This document shows positions 9,174 to 16,171 of a stretch of DNA of 21,913 nucleotides, one piece after another. The notes under the pieces are model-generated. The model saw only the letters and a list, made by a program, of their open reading frames with translations, was not told where the DNA came from and did not search any database. The number at the start of each line of letters is the position of its first letter. Position 1 is the first letter of the stretch. The translations under genes were made by a program, and so were the position numbers. The stretch is taken from positions 1-21,913 of the forward strand of contig JAPPMR010000258.1 in the NCBI GenBank assembly GCA_028818995.1, in the 5' to 3' direction. Source of the DNA: Candidatus Poribacteria bacterium. Lineage in GTDB: Bacteria > Poribacteria > WGA-4E > WGA-3G.

Positions 9174-9623
9174 TCAAAACTGTTTGTTGCTATCTAATAA
9201 AATAGTTACGGGCCCGTCGTTAATCAGTTCCACGTCCATCATAGCTTGAAAGGTTCCACCTCGTGTCGGGATGTTTAGTTTTTCTAAAGCGGTGATGAAT
9301 TGTTCATAAAGTGCATTTGCGACTTCGGGACGCGCTGCATCTATAAAACTTGGACGGCGTCCTTTGCGGCAGTCACCGTAGAGCGTGAATTGTGATACAA
9401 CGAGGGCTTCGCCTCCGATGTCAAGCAGCGAACAGTTCATTTTACCATCCGCATCTTCAAAGATACGCAGATTAGCGGCTTTGTTAGCGATATATTCCAA
9501 TTCTGTTTCGGTATCGTCATGTGCAATGCCAAGAAATATAAGCAATCCCGCCCCGATTTCTGAAACGAGTTCACCGTCTACTTTGACACTTGCTGATTGG
9601 ACACGTTGGATGACTGCTCTCAT
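9174..9623 (-). CDS. dtd: D-aminoacyl-tRNA deacylase
   Basis: A 149-residue protein matching the usual length of bacterial DTD (about 145-150). It hydrolyses the ester bond of D-aminoacyl-tRNAs (and Gly-tRNA-Ala), clearing mischarged tRNA in the cytoplasm. The sequence shows the typical start MRAVIQRV, the catalytic SQFTLYGD motif at residues 77-84, and the cross-subunit motif in NDGPVT at 135-140, which completes the active site of the homodimer. The start ATG at 9623 has a GAGAAGA RBS 5-6 bases upstream. The gene stands alone, flanked by a MITE on its 3' side and a repeat field on its 5' side. Identification is firm. Confidence 0.97.
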   Translation of the reverse strand: MRAVIQRVQSASVKVDGELVSEIGAGLLIFLGIAHDDTETELEYIANKAANLRIFEDADGKMNCSLLDIGGEALVVSQFTLYGDCRKGRRPSFIDAARPEVANALYEQFITALEKLNIPTRGGTFQAMMDVELINDGPVTILLDSNKQF

Positions 9624-9752
9624 AGCGTCTTCTCATTCTGCTCAGGACTATTTAGTTTTCGTTTTTTTGGCTCATCACCGTTTAGCGCGTGTTGGGTTTC
9701 GTAAACTCAACCCATAGATGTCAATTTAGTGAGTAACGTTTGGATATCTGAT

Positions 9753-9917
9753 ACACCTTTCGCCCCTCTGGGGCTTGCTTCCTGACTGGATTAACGTTTC
9801 CTATACACCTTTCGCCTCTCCGAGGCTTTAGCAAAGCATATTTCAGCACCAGCGGTGCGGAATATGTATAGAATACGTATCACCCAAAACCCAAAGCACC
9901 AGCGGTGCGAAAGGTGT
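9753..9917. repeat. Inverted-repeat element with ACACCTTTCGC ends
   Basis: An 11-base perfect inverted repeat, ACACCTTTCGC at 9753-9763 and GCGAAAGGTGT at 9907-9917, bounds 165 bp. Inside are a second ACACCTTTCGCCTC copy at about 9804 and two copies of the palindromic box GCACCAGCGGTGC (about 9847 and 9895). The nested arrangement suggests repeated insertion or partial duplication of one small element. Confidence 0.6.
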
Positions 9918-9962
9918 CTGGACTAAATCGGGTTTACAAAATCATCTAACAAGATACATGTT

Positions 9963-10016
9963 CTTAAGTTGACACCTATGAGGTTCGTAAACTCAACCCA
10001 TAGGTGTCAACTTAAG
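9963..10016. repeat. Perfect 18-bp inverted repeat (hairpin)
   Basis: CTTAAGTTGACACCTATG at 9963-9980 is exactly inverted at 9999-10016, with an 18-base loop holding TTCGTAAACTCAACC. Partial relatives occur at 9691-9729 and 10344-10418, so this is a repeated unit. No T-run follows, so a terminator role is unlikely. Confidence 0.75.
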
Positions 10017-10077
10017 CAATTTTCTAAACATGGAAAACCCTCTTCAGCCCCGCTGAATGCCATAAAGGCATTCATAG

Positions 10078-10251
10078 CGTTGATTTGGTAGGGGCGGTAT
10101 GTTTATAGAAAATGGATAATCCATCTCTTGAGCCCCGTAGGGGCGGTATGTTATCACCTCAGTCTACCCGTCAGATATGTCGTTCCTACGGAACTCAAGA
10201 GGGGTGGGTAACATTTTTTTCTATAAACATATCGTCCCTACCAAATCAACG
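10078..10251. repeat. Long inverted-repeat element carrying palindrome module P5
   Basis: About 35-base arms (10078-10112 and 10216-10251) beginning CGTTGATTTGGTAGGG are near-perfect inverted repeats enclosing about 100 bp. The arms run into GTATGTTTATAGAAAA. The core carries further inverted copies (CCCCGTAGGGGCGGTATG and CGTTCCTACGG). The same TATGTTTATAG and GTAGGGACGATATG sequences recur in the element at 16172-16402. No coding capacity. Confidence 0.65.
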
Positions 10252-10445
10252 CCAAATGCGCTTTTTGGCATTTGTCGGGACTAAATATGGGACAGTTTCA
10301 ATCACCATAAGGGTTGAGAAGCATTCATCAAACCGTAGACATCTTCTTAAGTTGACACCCGGGGAATGCCATACGCGCATTCATACCGTTGATTTATAGG
10401 GTTTCGTAAACTCAACCCAACCTTCAAAAAAACTATCACAAGTCG

Positions 10446-11387
10446 TTAAAATAGCAACTTATTTCCGTCCATTTGCTGTGCTTTTTCGCCTCCTAACGTC
10501 AGGCTAAAATGAAATCCGGGTAGATTATTGAGTCCAATTTGAAATGCCAACGTATTAGAGACTTCATAACGGAATGCAAGACCGAGAATACTTGAGAAGC
10601 TGACTCCAGCATACTGGACTTCACGTGAGAAATCGCCGGCGAGCCACATGTTATCTGAAATAGCGATTTCACCACCCGCTTGCCAATTAAGCGTAAAAAA
10701 GTCTGTTGTTTTAAGTGCTTTTGAAGATAAAAAGATACCTGCCCCCGCATGAACTTTAAAATACCTACCAAATCTTTGTGTGCCAACAAAATAGGTATTG
10801 ATACCGACAAATGGGAAGCCATCAATAGGACTCTTATCAATGAAATCGTTATCAGAATTAAGGCGGTCATCTGCGGTGAAACCGGAATAGAAATCTCCTC
10901 CGACTGAAATACTTGGAAACCCATCATTTTTTTCTGGTTTGATGTTATATTTAATCCCGATAAGTCCTTCATAGAGCGGTTGGTCGTAAACTCGTTTAGA
11001 GTCCAGTTCTGGGTCTCCAGTATTATAAAAATCGCGAACGACTTTGTGGACACCGCCTGTTGAGAGGGTAGCCCCCAACTGCAAATCGAGTTGTTCACTT
11101 AAGCCGTAAGTAAAACGGACTGGTATAATGAATGTCTCAATTTCGAGTGTGACACGGTGAGATTCTTCAAATCCACCGATGACGACATTCTGGCTATGTT
11201 CGGGCAATATTTCATTTTTAGAATGCTGGAACAAGCCAAAGGATGTAACAGATCCGCCCTTGCCTATCGTATCCGCAGTTTGGATAGTTGTGAGTTGGGA
11301 AGTGGACAATGATTGTGCAAAAATCGGAGAACTAATTCCGATGAAAATTAAAATGATTCCAATAGTGATGTGGTTTTTAAAGTGCAT
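10446..11387 (-). CDS. Probable outer-membrane beta-barrel protein
   Basis: A 313-residue protein from ATG 11387, chosen because GAGGAAA lies at RBS distance; the frame also allows a TTG four codons earlier. Residues 1-25 form a signal peptide ending in PIFAQ. The rest is a run of alternating amphipathic segments with frequent aromatic residues and short polar turns (for example VRFTYGLSEQLDLQLGATL, FKVHAGAGIFLSS, SILGLAFRYEVSNTLAFQIG), the look of an outer-membrane beta-barrel of roughly 12-14 strands. No catalytic motif is visible. It begins 30 bases after the FnIII lipoprotein gene ends, so the two are very likely co-transcribed. A channel or assembly role is inference. It does not match a porin I can name. 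Confidence 0.75.
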   Translation of the reverse strand: MHFKNHITIGIILIFIGISSPIFAQSLSTSQLTTIQTADTIGKGGSVTSFGLFQHSKNEILPEHSQNVVIGGFEESHRVTLEIETFIIPVRFTYGLSEQLDLQLGATLSTGGVHKVVRDFYNTGDPELDSKRVYDQPLYEGLIGIKYNIKPEKNDGFPSISVGGDFYSGFTADDRLNSDNDFIDKSPIDGFPFVGINTYFVGTQRFGRYFKVHAGAGIFLSSKALKTTDFFTLNWQAGGEIAISDNMWLAGDFSREVQYAGVSFSSILGLAFRYEVSNTLAFQIGLNNLPGFHFSLTLGGEKAQQMDGNKLLF

Positions 11388-11417
11388 AGATTTCCTCAAT
11401 ATCTTTTTACCAAAGTT

Positions 11418-12560
11418 TTAATTAAGTGCTTGTGCTTCAACCATCTCGCTTTCGTCTCGCTTGCCATCAGGTCCAGGCGTATCGTCGAATGCGGTGATGA
11501 AGTAAGACCGAGTTACAAGTTGCTGGCCAATTAAGATCGGGTCTTCGCCAGGAATTGTCAAACCGTTGTCTCTTGGACCAGCAGACTGCCGCGGTAGCAA
11601 ATTACCTTCTGCATCTTTTGTATAGATTTGGTAGCCTGCAAGGTCTCTCTCAGTATTCGCGGTCCATGAAATAATAGCATCGTACTTGTTGTTAAAAAAG
11701 GATCGCGCTGCGTAAATTACCGTAACATTTTTTGGTGGGGCGGGTGGCAAGTGTGGAGAGGTGGCACTAATAGTGGTAATGGCTTCTACACCAAACTCAT
11801 CAACAGCAGCAACACGATAAACTTTGGATTCACCGTCTTCTTGAAAATTAACGTCAAAATAATAGAGTTGATCTCGCTTTATCTCCGCCACACGTCTAAA
11901 AGCAAGTTCTTTTCCTGTCCCTTCATCTCTTGCTATGTAGATTCGGAAAAGGGAAAAATCGTTTGGAAAATCGTAGTTTTCCCAAAATAGTTTGACGGTG
12001 AGGTCTGCCGGGGTACCCAGTGTTACAACAGGAAGAGCAGGGGGAATACTGGGTATGCCAGCAACTGTTTGCCAAACTTGGATCGGTTCTTCAGAAATAC
12101 TTGGTGGGTTAGATGGATCTGGTGTTTCAACATCGTTTATATCAATGTATGAAATACGATATTCATACGCAAGGACACGACCGAGTGAATCTTTACGATC
12201 ATTTTCAATATTCTGGGTATCCACGAACTCACTTGCAGGCGCGTCAACCGTTCCGACTAACTCAAACGGTTCATCTGAATTGGCAATTGAACGTCGATAG
12301 ATTCGGTAAGCCTTGATACCTTCCTGCCCGATATCTGTCCAAGTCACACGAACTTGTTGGTCACCAGGATAAAGCGTGAGTCCTTCTGGAGACCCAGCTG
12401 TTCGCAAATTATCTGAGTCAAGCGGGTTTGCGAAATCCTCACTATTCGTGCATGCTAAAAACACCGTAATTATTAGGAACAACGGCAAACAAAGTATGGG
12501 TGCTGTTCTTAACGAAAAACGGCGCGATTGCGTTTTAAAAAGACTGTATAATGAATGCAT
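11418..12560 (-). CDS. Lipoprotein with three fibronectin type III-like domains
   Basis: A 380-residue protein with a GGGAGAA RBS before ATG 12560. The N-terminal basic and hydrophobic stretch ends in a lipobox-like FLAC with Cys37, followed by the short NPLDSDN motif often seen after the lipid anchor in FnIII lipoproteins. Three Fn3-like modules follow: residues about 56-150 (VRVTWTDIG, IKAYRIYRRS), about 175-270 (VKLFWENYD, FRIYIARD, KVYRVAAVDEFG) and about 272-378 (AIISWTANTERDLAGYQIY, YFITAFDDTPG). It probably sits at the envelope and acts as a protein- or glycan-binding scaffold. It lies between a small secreted protein and a beta-barrel gene with short gaps (88 and 30 bases), which suggests a shared envelope complex. 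No enzymatic residues are apparent. Confidence 0.82.
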   Translation of the reverse strand: MHSLYSLFKTQSRRFSLRTAPILCLPLFLIITVFLACTNSEDFANPLDSDNLRTAGSPEGLTLYPGDQQVRVTWTDIGQEGIKAYRIYRRSIANSDEPFELVGTVDAPASEFVDTQNIENDRKDSLGRVLAYEYRISYIDINDVETPDPSNPPSISEEPIQVWQTVAGIPSIPPALPVVTLGTPADLTVKLFWENYDFPNDFSLFRIYIARDEGTGKELAFRRVAEIKRDQLYYFDVNFQEDGESKVYRVAAVDEFGVEAITTISATSPHLPPAPPKNVTVIYAARSFFNNKYDAIISWTANTERDLAGYQIYTKDAEGNLLPRQSAGPRDNGLTIPGEDPILIGQQLVTRSYFITAFDDTPGPDGKRDESEMVEAQALN

Positions 12561-12648
12561 TTAATTTTCTCCCACAAATTGGTAGTCTATCTCACACTAC
12601 GGAATAAGGTGTTAAAGACACGCCTAACAAACAATACAATAAGAAGCC

Positions 12649-13182
12649 TTAGAAACGGTGTAAGTATTGCAGACTAACTCGCTGTTTTTGAAAATCGTAG
12701 TAAGGTCGAAAGTTGTAAATTAGCGACTCACCTAAAATTTCGTCCCCTAATACACGTGAAGAGGCAAAGTTAATTGGATATTGTGCGTTGCTATTAATAT
12801 AGTTTGGTATTTGCGTTAATGGTGGCGTTTCAATTGAAGCGTTTTCCAACTGGTTAAAGATGGAGAGGACTACAGCAAGTCCTATACATCCGTATCCGAC
12901 GCGAGACATAATGACACTGGCATTTTCCCTCGCAACTACGTCACTTTTGTGACTTTGAATATCCGCCTGGATTGCAGCAGAGAGATATTCCTCATACCGA
13001 CGTTCAGCAGAAGTATGCAGCAGCGTACTACCGACTTGCAAGCCTACTCCAGATGCAAACAAGGTTATAGCAAGACCGTGTGAGCGGCGAGCTGCCTGTG
13101 CAGGTAGAATTGTCAATCCAATAAAAAAAACACAACATACTCCGATCACAAACCGTTTCTGAGTCGAACTTTTATGTTCCAT
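12649..13182 (-). CDS. Small exported protein of unknown function
   Basis: 177 residues with an AAAGGGA RBS upstream of ATG 13182. Residues 1-30 are a signal peptide ending in PAQAA. A hydrophobic stretch at about residues 38-57 and another at about 93-108 (YGCIGLAVVLSIF) could be membrane helices, separated by a charged helix with AERRYEEYLSAAIQADI. This layout loosely resembles small membrane proteins with a YxxYxxA helix, such as DUF5683-like ones, but I do not recognise the family. It is the first gene of the probable three-gene envelope operon and has a good promoter about 40 bases upstream. Confidence 0.7.
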   Translation of the reverse strand: MEHKSSTQKRFVIGVCCVFFIGLTILPAQAARRSHGLAITLFASGVGLQVGSTLLHTSAERRYEEYLSAAIQADIQSHKSDVVARENASVIMSRVGYGCIGLAVVLSIFNQLENASIETPPLTQIPNYINSNAQYPINFASSRVLGDEILGESLIYNFRPYYDFQKQRVSLQYLHRF

Positions 13183-13227
13183 TTGAAGTTAATCCCTTTC
13201 TATTCAAGGTAATACGGTTATTATTAA

Positions 13228-13256
13228 AGTGTACCCAATTTTTCTGTGAAAGTCAA
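13228..13256 (-). promoter_or_regulatory. Sigma70-type promoter for the envelope operon
   Basis: On the minus strand TTGACT (13256-13251), a 17-base spacer and TACACT (13233-13228) fit the sigma70 consensus. Transcription would begin near 13221, about 40 bases before the ATG at 13182. Confidence 0.6.
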
Positions 13257-13283
13257 TGCTTTTTGAAATGAGAGGTATGTAAA

Positions 13284-13415
13284 AGGGTATGTAAAGTTTT
13301 TGTAGAAATATGCAGATAAAACTTGTAGGAGCGATCTCCGAATCGCGAACTGTCGGGAATCGGAGTTCCCTCCTACAAATATATTCGGTTTAATAACCAA
13401 AACTTTACACACCCT
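13284..13415. mobile_element. MITE-like element, TIR class b, palindrome P1, with target duplication
   Basis: 132 bp bounded by 17-base inverted repeats with one mismatch (AGGGTATGTAAAGTTTT and, inverted, AGGGTGTGTAAAGTTTT). The flanks carry an 8-base direct repeat, ATGTAAAA, at 13277-13284 and 13416-13423, as left by transposition; the first may share one base with the element. The interior, about 13322-13377, is the P1 palindrome (TTGTAGGAGCGATCTCC ... CTCCTACAA), also found in the class-a element at 8941. No coding capacity. It sits between two divergent promoters. Confidence 0.75.
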
Positions 13416-13430
13416 ATGTAAAATATAAAC

Positions 13431-13459
13431 TTGACATCAGGTGAAAACTATGCTAAAAT
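13431..13459 (+). promoter_or_regulatory. Sigma70-type promoter for the first GspC-like gene
   Basis: TTGACA at 13431-13436, a 17-base spacer and TAAAAT at 13454-13459 are a near-consensus promoter. The predicted start is near 13466, leaving a leader of about 120 bases before the GTG at 13589. The -35 box is only 15 bases from the MITE's right end. Confidence 0.7.
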
Positions 13460-13562
13460 TATAAGCATCAGATATGAGTTGAATAAATAAAAAAATGAAC
13501 ATTTTACGGATAAAATTGTCAAACTTACATAAAAAGATGCTTAGTGTGTTTATAACAGTTTA

Positions 13563-13588
13563 CTTGCACTGCAATTAAGGAGAATATA
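13563..13588 (+). promoter_or_regulatory. Conserved leader with RBS before GspC-like gene 1
   Basis: The leader holds the palindrome TTGCA-C-TGCAA at 13564-13574, then TAAGGAGAATATA as RBS and spacer to the GTG start. The same block occurs before the second paralog with one base changed. The palindrome may be an operator; that is inference. Confidence 0.5.
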
Positions 13589-14389
13589 GTGAAGTATTCA
13601 AAAATCCTAACTTTATTGGGAATAGGTTGTGTAGCAGGTTTACTACTTGTATATGGGGTAAAACTCCAAGCTCAGAATAAAACAAAAATGGAATCTATTG
13701 CTGTGAATCCAGACGAAATGAAAGCACAAGCAATGTCTCGGATAGAGCAGTTTCGCAACCGACAACAAGGTTCAAACTGGAAATCACAAGATGGTCAGCA
13801 AACTTCAAGATGGGGTGAACAACAGCGTTCTTCTACTTCAGATTCTAAAGGCAATCAAGATTTTTATAAGATGATCGTTGATAATAACTTGTTCCGTCCG
13901 CTCGGTTGGAGACCACCGAATAAAGAACCGGAATATGCTTTCATCAGCACTCGAACAGACCGAACAGGGACATTTTCCGAGGCGTATATTGAAGAAAGAC
14001 GTTCAAATGAACTTTATATAGTTGGTATTGGAGATAAAGTTGGTGAGGCAGTCGTAAAAGAGATTGAGCGGAAAAAGATCACTTTAGACAAAAATGGTGA
14101 AATGATCACACTCAGAAGTGGAAATAGTCCGTTTCTGAACAGTGGTTCTCGTCGTAGTTCGTCCAGATCAGAATCATCCAATCGGGATGAAAACAATAAT
14201 AACAACGCATCTAAATCCTTTGATAAAGAAGCTGCTATGAAAAATGCCCGAGAAGATGCTGAGAAAAGAATGAGGGAAGAAATGATGAAAAGAGCTGCGG
14301 AAATGCGTAGAAGGTTTGGGAATGCTTCGCGAGAGGAACGTATGCGGATGATCAGTGAATATGGTAGGCGGAGAGGCAGAGGTCGCTAA
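13589..14389 (+). CDS. GspC-like single-pass membrane protein, tandem paralog 1
   Basis: 266 residues from a GTG start fixed by the strong AAGGAG RBS. Residues 1-28 are a positively charged start plus one hydrophobic segment (ILTLLGIGCVAGLLLVYGV), fitting a membrane anchor or uncleaved signal. A polar linker follows, then at residues about 90-175 a compact domain with YKMIVDNNLFRPLGWRPP and ELYIVGIGDKVGEAVVKEI, then ITLDKNGEMITLR. This order (NxLFRP start, a repeated-use 'vGd.v..a.v.eI....v.L..nGe...L' core) is the pattern of the homology region of type II secretion GspC or the related PilP. A Ser/Asn-rich linker and an Arg/Glu-rich helical tail (about 210-266, ending RRRGRGR) are extra. No other secretion genes are nearby, so its partner is unknown. 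Family assignment is by pattern only. Confidence 0.7.
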   Translation: MKYSKILTLLGIGCVAGLLLVYGVKLQAQNKTKMESIAVNPDEMKAQAMSRIEQFRNRQQGSNWKSQDGQQTSRWGEQQRSSTSDSKGNQDFYKMIVDNNLFRPLGWRPPNKEPEYAFISTRTDRTGTFSEAYIEERRSNELYIVGIGDKVGEAVVKEIERKKITLDKNGEMITLRSGNSPFLNSGSRRSSSRSESSNRDENNNNNASKSFDKEAAMKNAREDAEKRMREEMMKRAAEMRRRFGNASREERMRMISEYGRRRGRGR

Positions 14390-14434
14390 GAGGACTGGTC
14401 ACACTTTCTATCTTAACCTAATTCTTCAACAAAT

Positions 14435-14475
14435 AACCCCACAAGGGACTTATGAAAGTTTATGTGGGGTTTTTG
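14435..14475 (+). terminator. Rho-independent terminator after GspC-like gene 1
   Basis: AACCCCACA pairs with TGTGGGGTT (14435-14443 with 14463-14471), with extra pairing inside and a T-run after it. It lies about 45 bases past the stop codon. The arm AACCCCACAAG recurs in the terminator at 16620-16655. Confidence 0.8.
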
Positions 14476-14537
14476 TTGTACTTATAGCAGATTTGTAGAG
14501 CGTAGTAATTCAAACCATGTATCATTTGTAATTTTAC

Positions 14538-14665
14538 TTATAGTAGAATCCATAATTATTTATACATGACGGTAGGTTCGGTTTCCTAACCGAACCTGTG
14601 TAAATCGTGCGGTTAGAAACCGCACCTACCAGGGAGTGTAAACATATTTTTCGATTTCACTATAA
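14538..14665. mobile_element. MITE-like element, TIR class a, palindrome P2 inside
   Basis: About 128 bp with ends TTATAGTAGAATC and, inverted, TTATAGTGAAATC, a degenerate form of the class-a TIR at 8941. The inner flanks contain TATACAT/TGTAAACATA. The interior is a different palindrome pair (GGTAGGTTCGGTTTCC ... AACCGCACCTACC, module P2). No genes. Boundaries are good to a few bases. Confidence 0.6.
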
Positions 14666-14696
14666 CATTATTATTGAAGTCCTCACAATGCGCCAG

Positions 14697-14734
14697 ACAA
14701 TACCGAATGCCGCCGATCATTCGGTATTGTTTTA
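14697..14734. terminator. Orphan terminator-like hairpin
   Basis: A perfect 13-base stem (ACAATACCGAATG at 14697-14709, inverted at 14718-14730) with an 8-base loop is followed by TTTATTTT. It looks like an intrinsic terminator, yet no gene ends nearby; the previous one already has a terminator at 14435. It could end a small RNA or be part of a repeat. Confidence 0.5.
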
Positions 14735-14902
14735 TTTTAATTTGACCATTAAGGGTGTATACGAAACATTATTGAAACTGGCAGGAAGTGATTGTATATG
14801 TATCACAAACTATAGACTCGCTCATGGTTTACGACAGGCTAAAATAATGCAACCTTTTTTCTACACATTCGCGTCATTAACTATAGGACATTATGATGTC
14901 AA
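14735..14902. other. Gene-free interval without recognised feature
   Basis: I see no credible coding region, RNA gene or repeat here. It joins the orphan hairpin to the element at 14903. Confidence 0.4.
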
Positions 14903-15011
14903 GACTTACGCATTCCCCTTGACAAGGGGTTAGGGGTTAAAAATGATATTTCAGTGATTTAACCCCCTAAATCCCCCTTATCAGTGGGACTTTAAGAGAA
15001 ATGCGTAAGTC
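14903..15011. mobile_element. MITE-like element with GACTTACGCATT ends
   Basis: 109 bp bounded by a perfect 12-base inverted repeat, GACTTACGCATT at 14903-14914 and AATGCGTAAGTC at 15000-15011. The interior carries C/G-run arms (CCCCTTGACAAGGGG, TTAGGGGTT and AACCCCCTAAATCCCCC) that would fold back on each other. No coding capacity. Confidence 0.7.
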
Positions 15012-15060
15012 CTGGATGTATTAATTTTCAGTTGCTATTAGCCTTTTTGTACATTATAAT

Positions 15061-15236
15061 ATTATGGTGACATTTCTGCTGTAGGAGCGATCTCCGAATA
15101 GCGCTCAGACACGTTGATAGTTGGGAATCCAAATCAAGAAATCAACGCTACAAATCATGACGAATGCCATACGGGCATTCCCGGAGTTGTCTCTTACTAC
15201 TCAAAATATCAAGTTATTTGCAAAATCCACTATAAT
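15061..15236. mobile_element. MITE-like element, TIR class a, degenerate P1 plus a small hairpin
   Basis: 176 bp with ends ATTATGGTGACATT and, inverted, ATTATAGTGGATTT, matching class a with a few changes. The interior begins with the P1 half TGTAGGAGCGATCTCCGAAT and an eroded other half, then a GAATGCCATACGGGCATTC hairpin at about 15163-15181. It ends about 50 bases before the conserved leader of the second GspC-like gene. Confidence 0.55.
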
Positions 15237-15288
15237 AAAAACTAAGTTCGTAATATATGTATCATACTTGCATGTCTATATCCGTTCG

Positions 15289-15314
15289 CTTGCACTGCAA
15301 ATAAGGAGAATATA
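15289..15314 (+). promoter_or_regulatory. Conserved leader with RBS before GspC-like gene 2
   Basis: This is the same block as at 13563-13588 with a single base change, including the TTGCACTGCAA palindrome and TAAGGAGAATATA before GTG. No convincing -35/-10 pair was found just upstream, so the promoter of this copy is unclear. Confidence 0.5.
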
Positions 15315-16097
15315 GTGAAGTATTCAAAAATCCTAACTTTATTGGGAATAGGTTGTGTAGCAGGGTTACTACTCGTATTTGGGGTAAGAATCCAAGCACA
15401 GAATGCGAATAAAAAAGAAATGATCATTGCCAAAGCAAAAGATATAAAAACACAAGCGGCACCTCAAATAGTCCAATTTCGCACCCTTCCACAAGGTGTT
15501 AATTGGGAGGCACAGAAACGTTCGAGAAACGCAGAATCTGGTAATTCTGATTTTTATAAGGTGATTATTGACAATAATATCTTCCGTCCGCTCGGTTGGA
15601 GACCGCCCAATAGAGAACCTCAGTATACGCTGATTGGTGCTGCTACAAATCCAAACGGCACCAAAATGGAGGCGTTTATATCAGAGGAACGTTCAAATGA
15701 ATTTTATATAGTTGGTGTCGGTGATAAAGTCGGTGATGCAGTCGTAAAAGAAATCCAACAGAAGAAAGTTACTTTAGACAAGAATGGTGAAACGATCACG
15801 CTTAGGAAGGGAAATATGCAGTTTCTCAAAAGTGGCGGCTCTCGTCGCAGTAGTCCATCCAGATCAGCAAGTGCTAATCGTAATGAAAGCAACAATAAGG
15901 AGTCCTCATCTAAATCCTTTGATAAAGAAGCTGCTATGAGAAAGGCTAAGGAAGAAGCAATGAAAAAAGCGCAAGAGATGCGCGGAAAATTTCAGAATGT
16001 TCCCCCAGAAGTCCGTAAACAGATAATGAGTCAACTTAAGGAGCAGGGTGTTCTCAAAGGGAAGGGTGGAGAAATAGTTACTTTTTCTTTTGATTAA
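15315..16097 (+). CDS. GspC-like single-pass membrane protein, tandem paralog 2
   Basis: 260 residues, GTG start with the same RBS as paralog 1. The anchor, the domain (FYKVIIDNNIFRPLGWRPP, EFYIVGVGDKVGDAVVKEI, VTLDKNGETITLR at about residues 80-165) and the SKSFDKEAAM motif after a Ser-rich linker are shared with the first copy. The two differ in the polar linker and in the tail, which here is Lys-rich, lacks the RRRGRGR end and closes with EIVTFSFD. The first 16 codons are identical in DNA to the first copy, unlike the rest. The gene lies 925 bases after the first, with MITE-like elements between. The role is presumably the same, in an envelope secretion or pilus-like machine, but partners are not in view. 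Confidence 0.7.
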   Translation: MKYSKILTLLGIGCVAGLLLVFGVRIQAQNANKKEMIIAKAKDIKTQAAPQIVQFRTLPQGVNWEAQKRSRNAESGNSDFYKVIIDNNIFRPLGWRPPNREPQYTLIGAATNPNGTKMEAFISEERSNEFYIVGVGDKVGDAVVKEIQQKKVTLDKNGETITLRKGNMQFLKSGGSRRSSPSRSASANRNESNNKESSSKSFDKEAAMRKAKEEAMKKAQEMRGKFQNVPPEVRKQIMSQLKEQGVLKGKGGEIVTFSFD

Positions 16098-16171
16098 CAA
16101 CCGTAATTTTAAGCTACTTTATACCTAAGTTGCCACCTATGTAGCACAATCTGTATGAAGATTAAATAAAT

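Larger units (their letters stand above)
9624..10445. repeat. Gene-free field of nested hairpin repeats
   Basis: 822 bases without a credible gene. They hold several families of short inverted repeats, listed separately where boundaries are clear. A GTTGGGTTTCGTAAACTCAAC hairpin is at 9691-9711, and a related AGGGTTTCGTAAACTCAACC copy lies near 10396-10415. Small hairpins of the type GAATGCC...GGCATTC are near 10055-10073 and 10364-10382. Nothing resembling a tRNA, rRNA or CRISPR array was seen. Confidence 0.7.

Noticed and set aside
10112..10399. 95-codon plus-strand ORF in the repeat field
   Set aside because: It is built entirely from inverted-repeat DNA, so it reads as chance.
9624..10445. 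CRISPR array
   Set aside because: The repeats are inverted, of different types and unevenly spaced, with no regular spacer pattern and no cas genes nearby.
10499..11098. 199-codon minus-strand ORF
   Set aside because: It is an alternative-frame shadow of the beta-barrel gene; the true frame has a signal peptide and RBS.
13224..13412. 62-codon minus-strand ORF
   Set aside because: It covers most of a MITE and the envelope operon promoter; not a credible gene.
14607..14933. 108-codon plus-strand ORF
   Set aside because: It runs through part of a MITE, a hairpin and another element's end. No RBS or recognisable protein.
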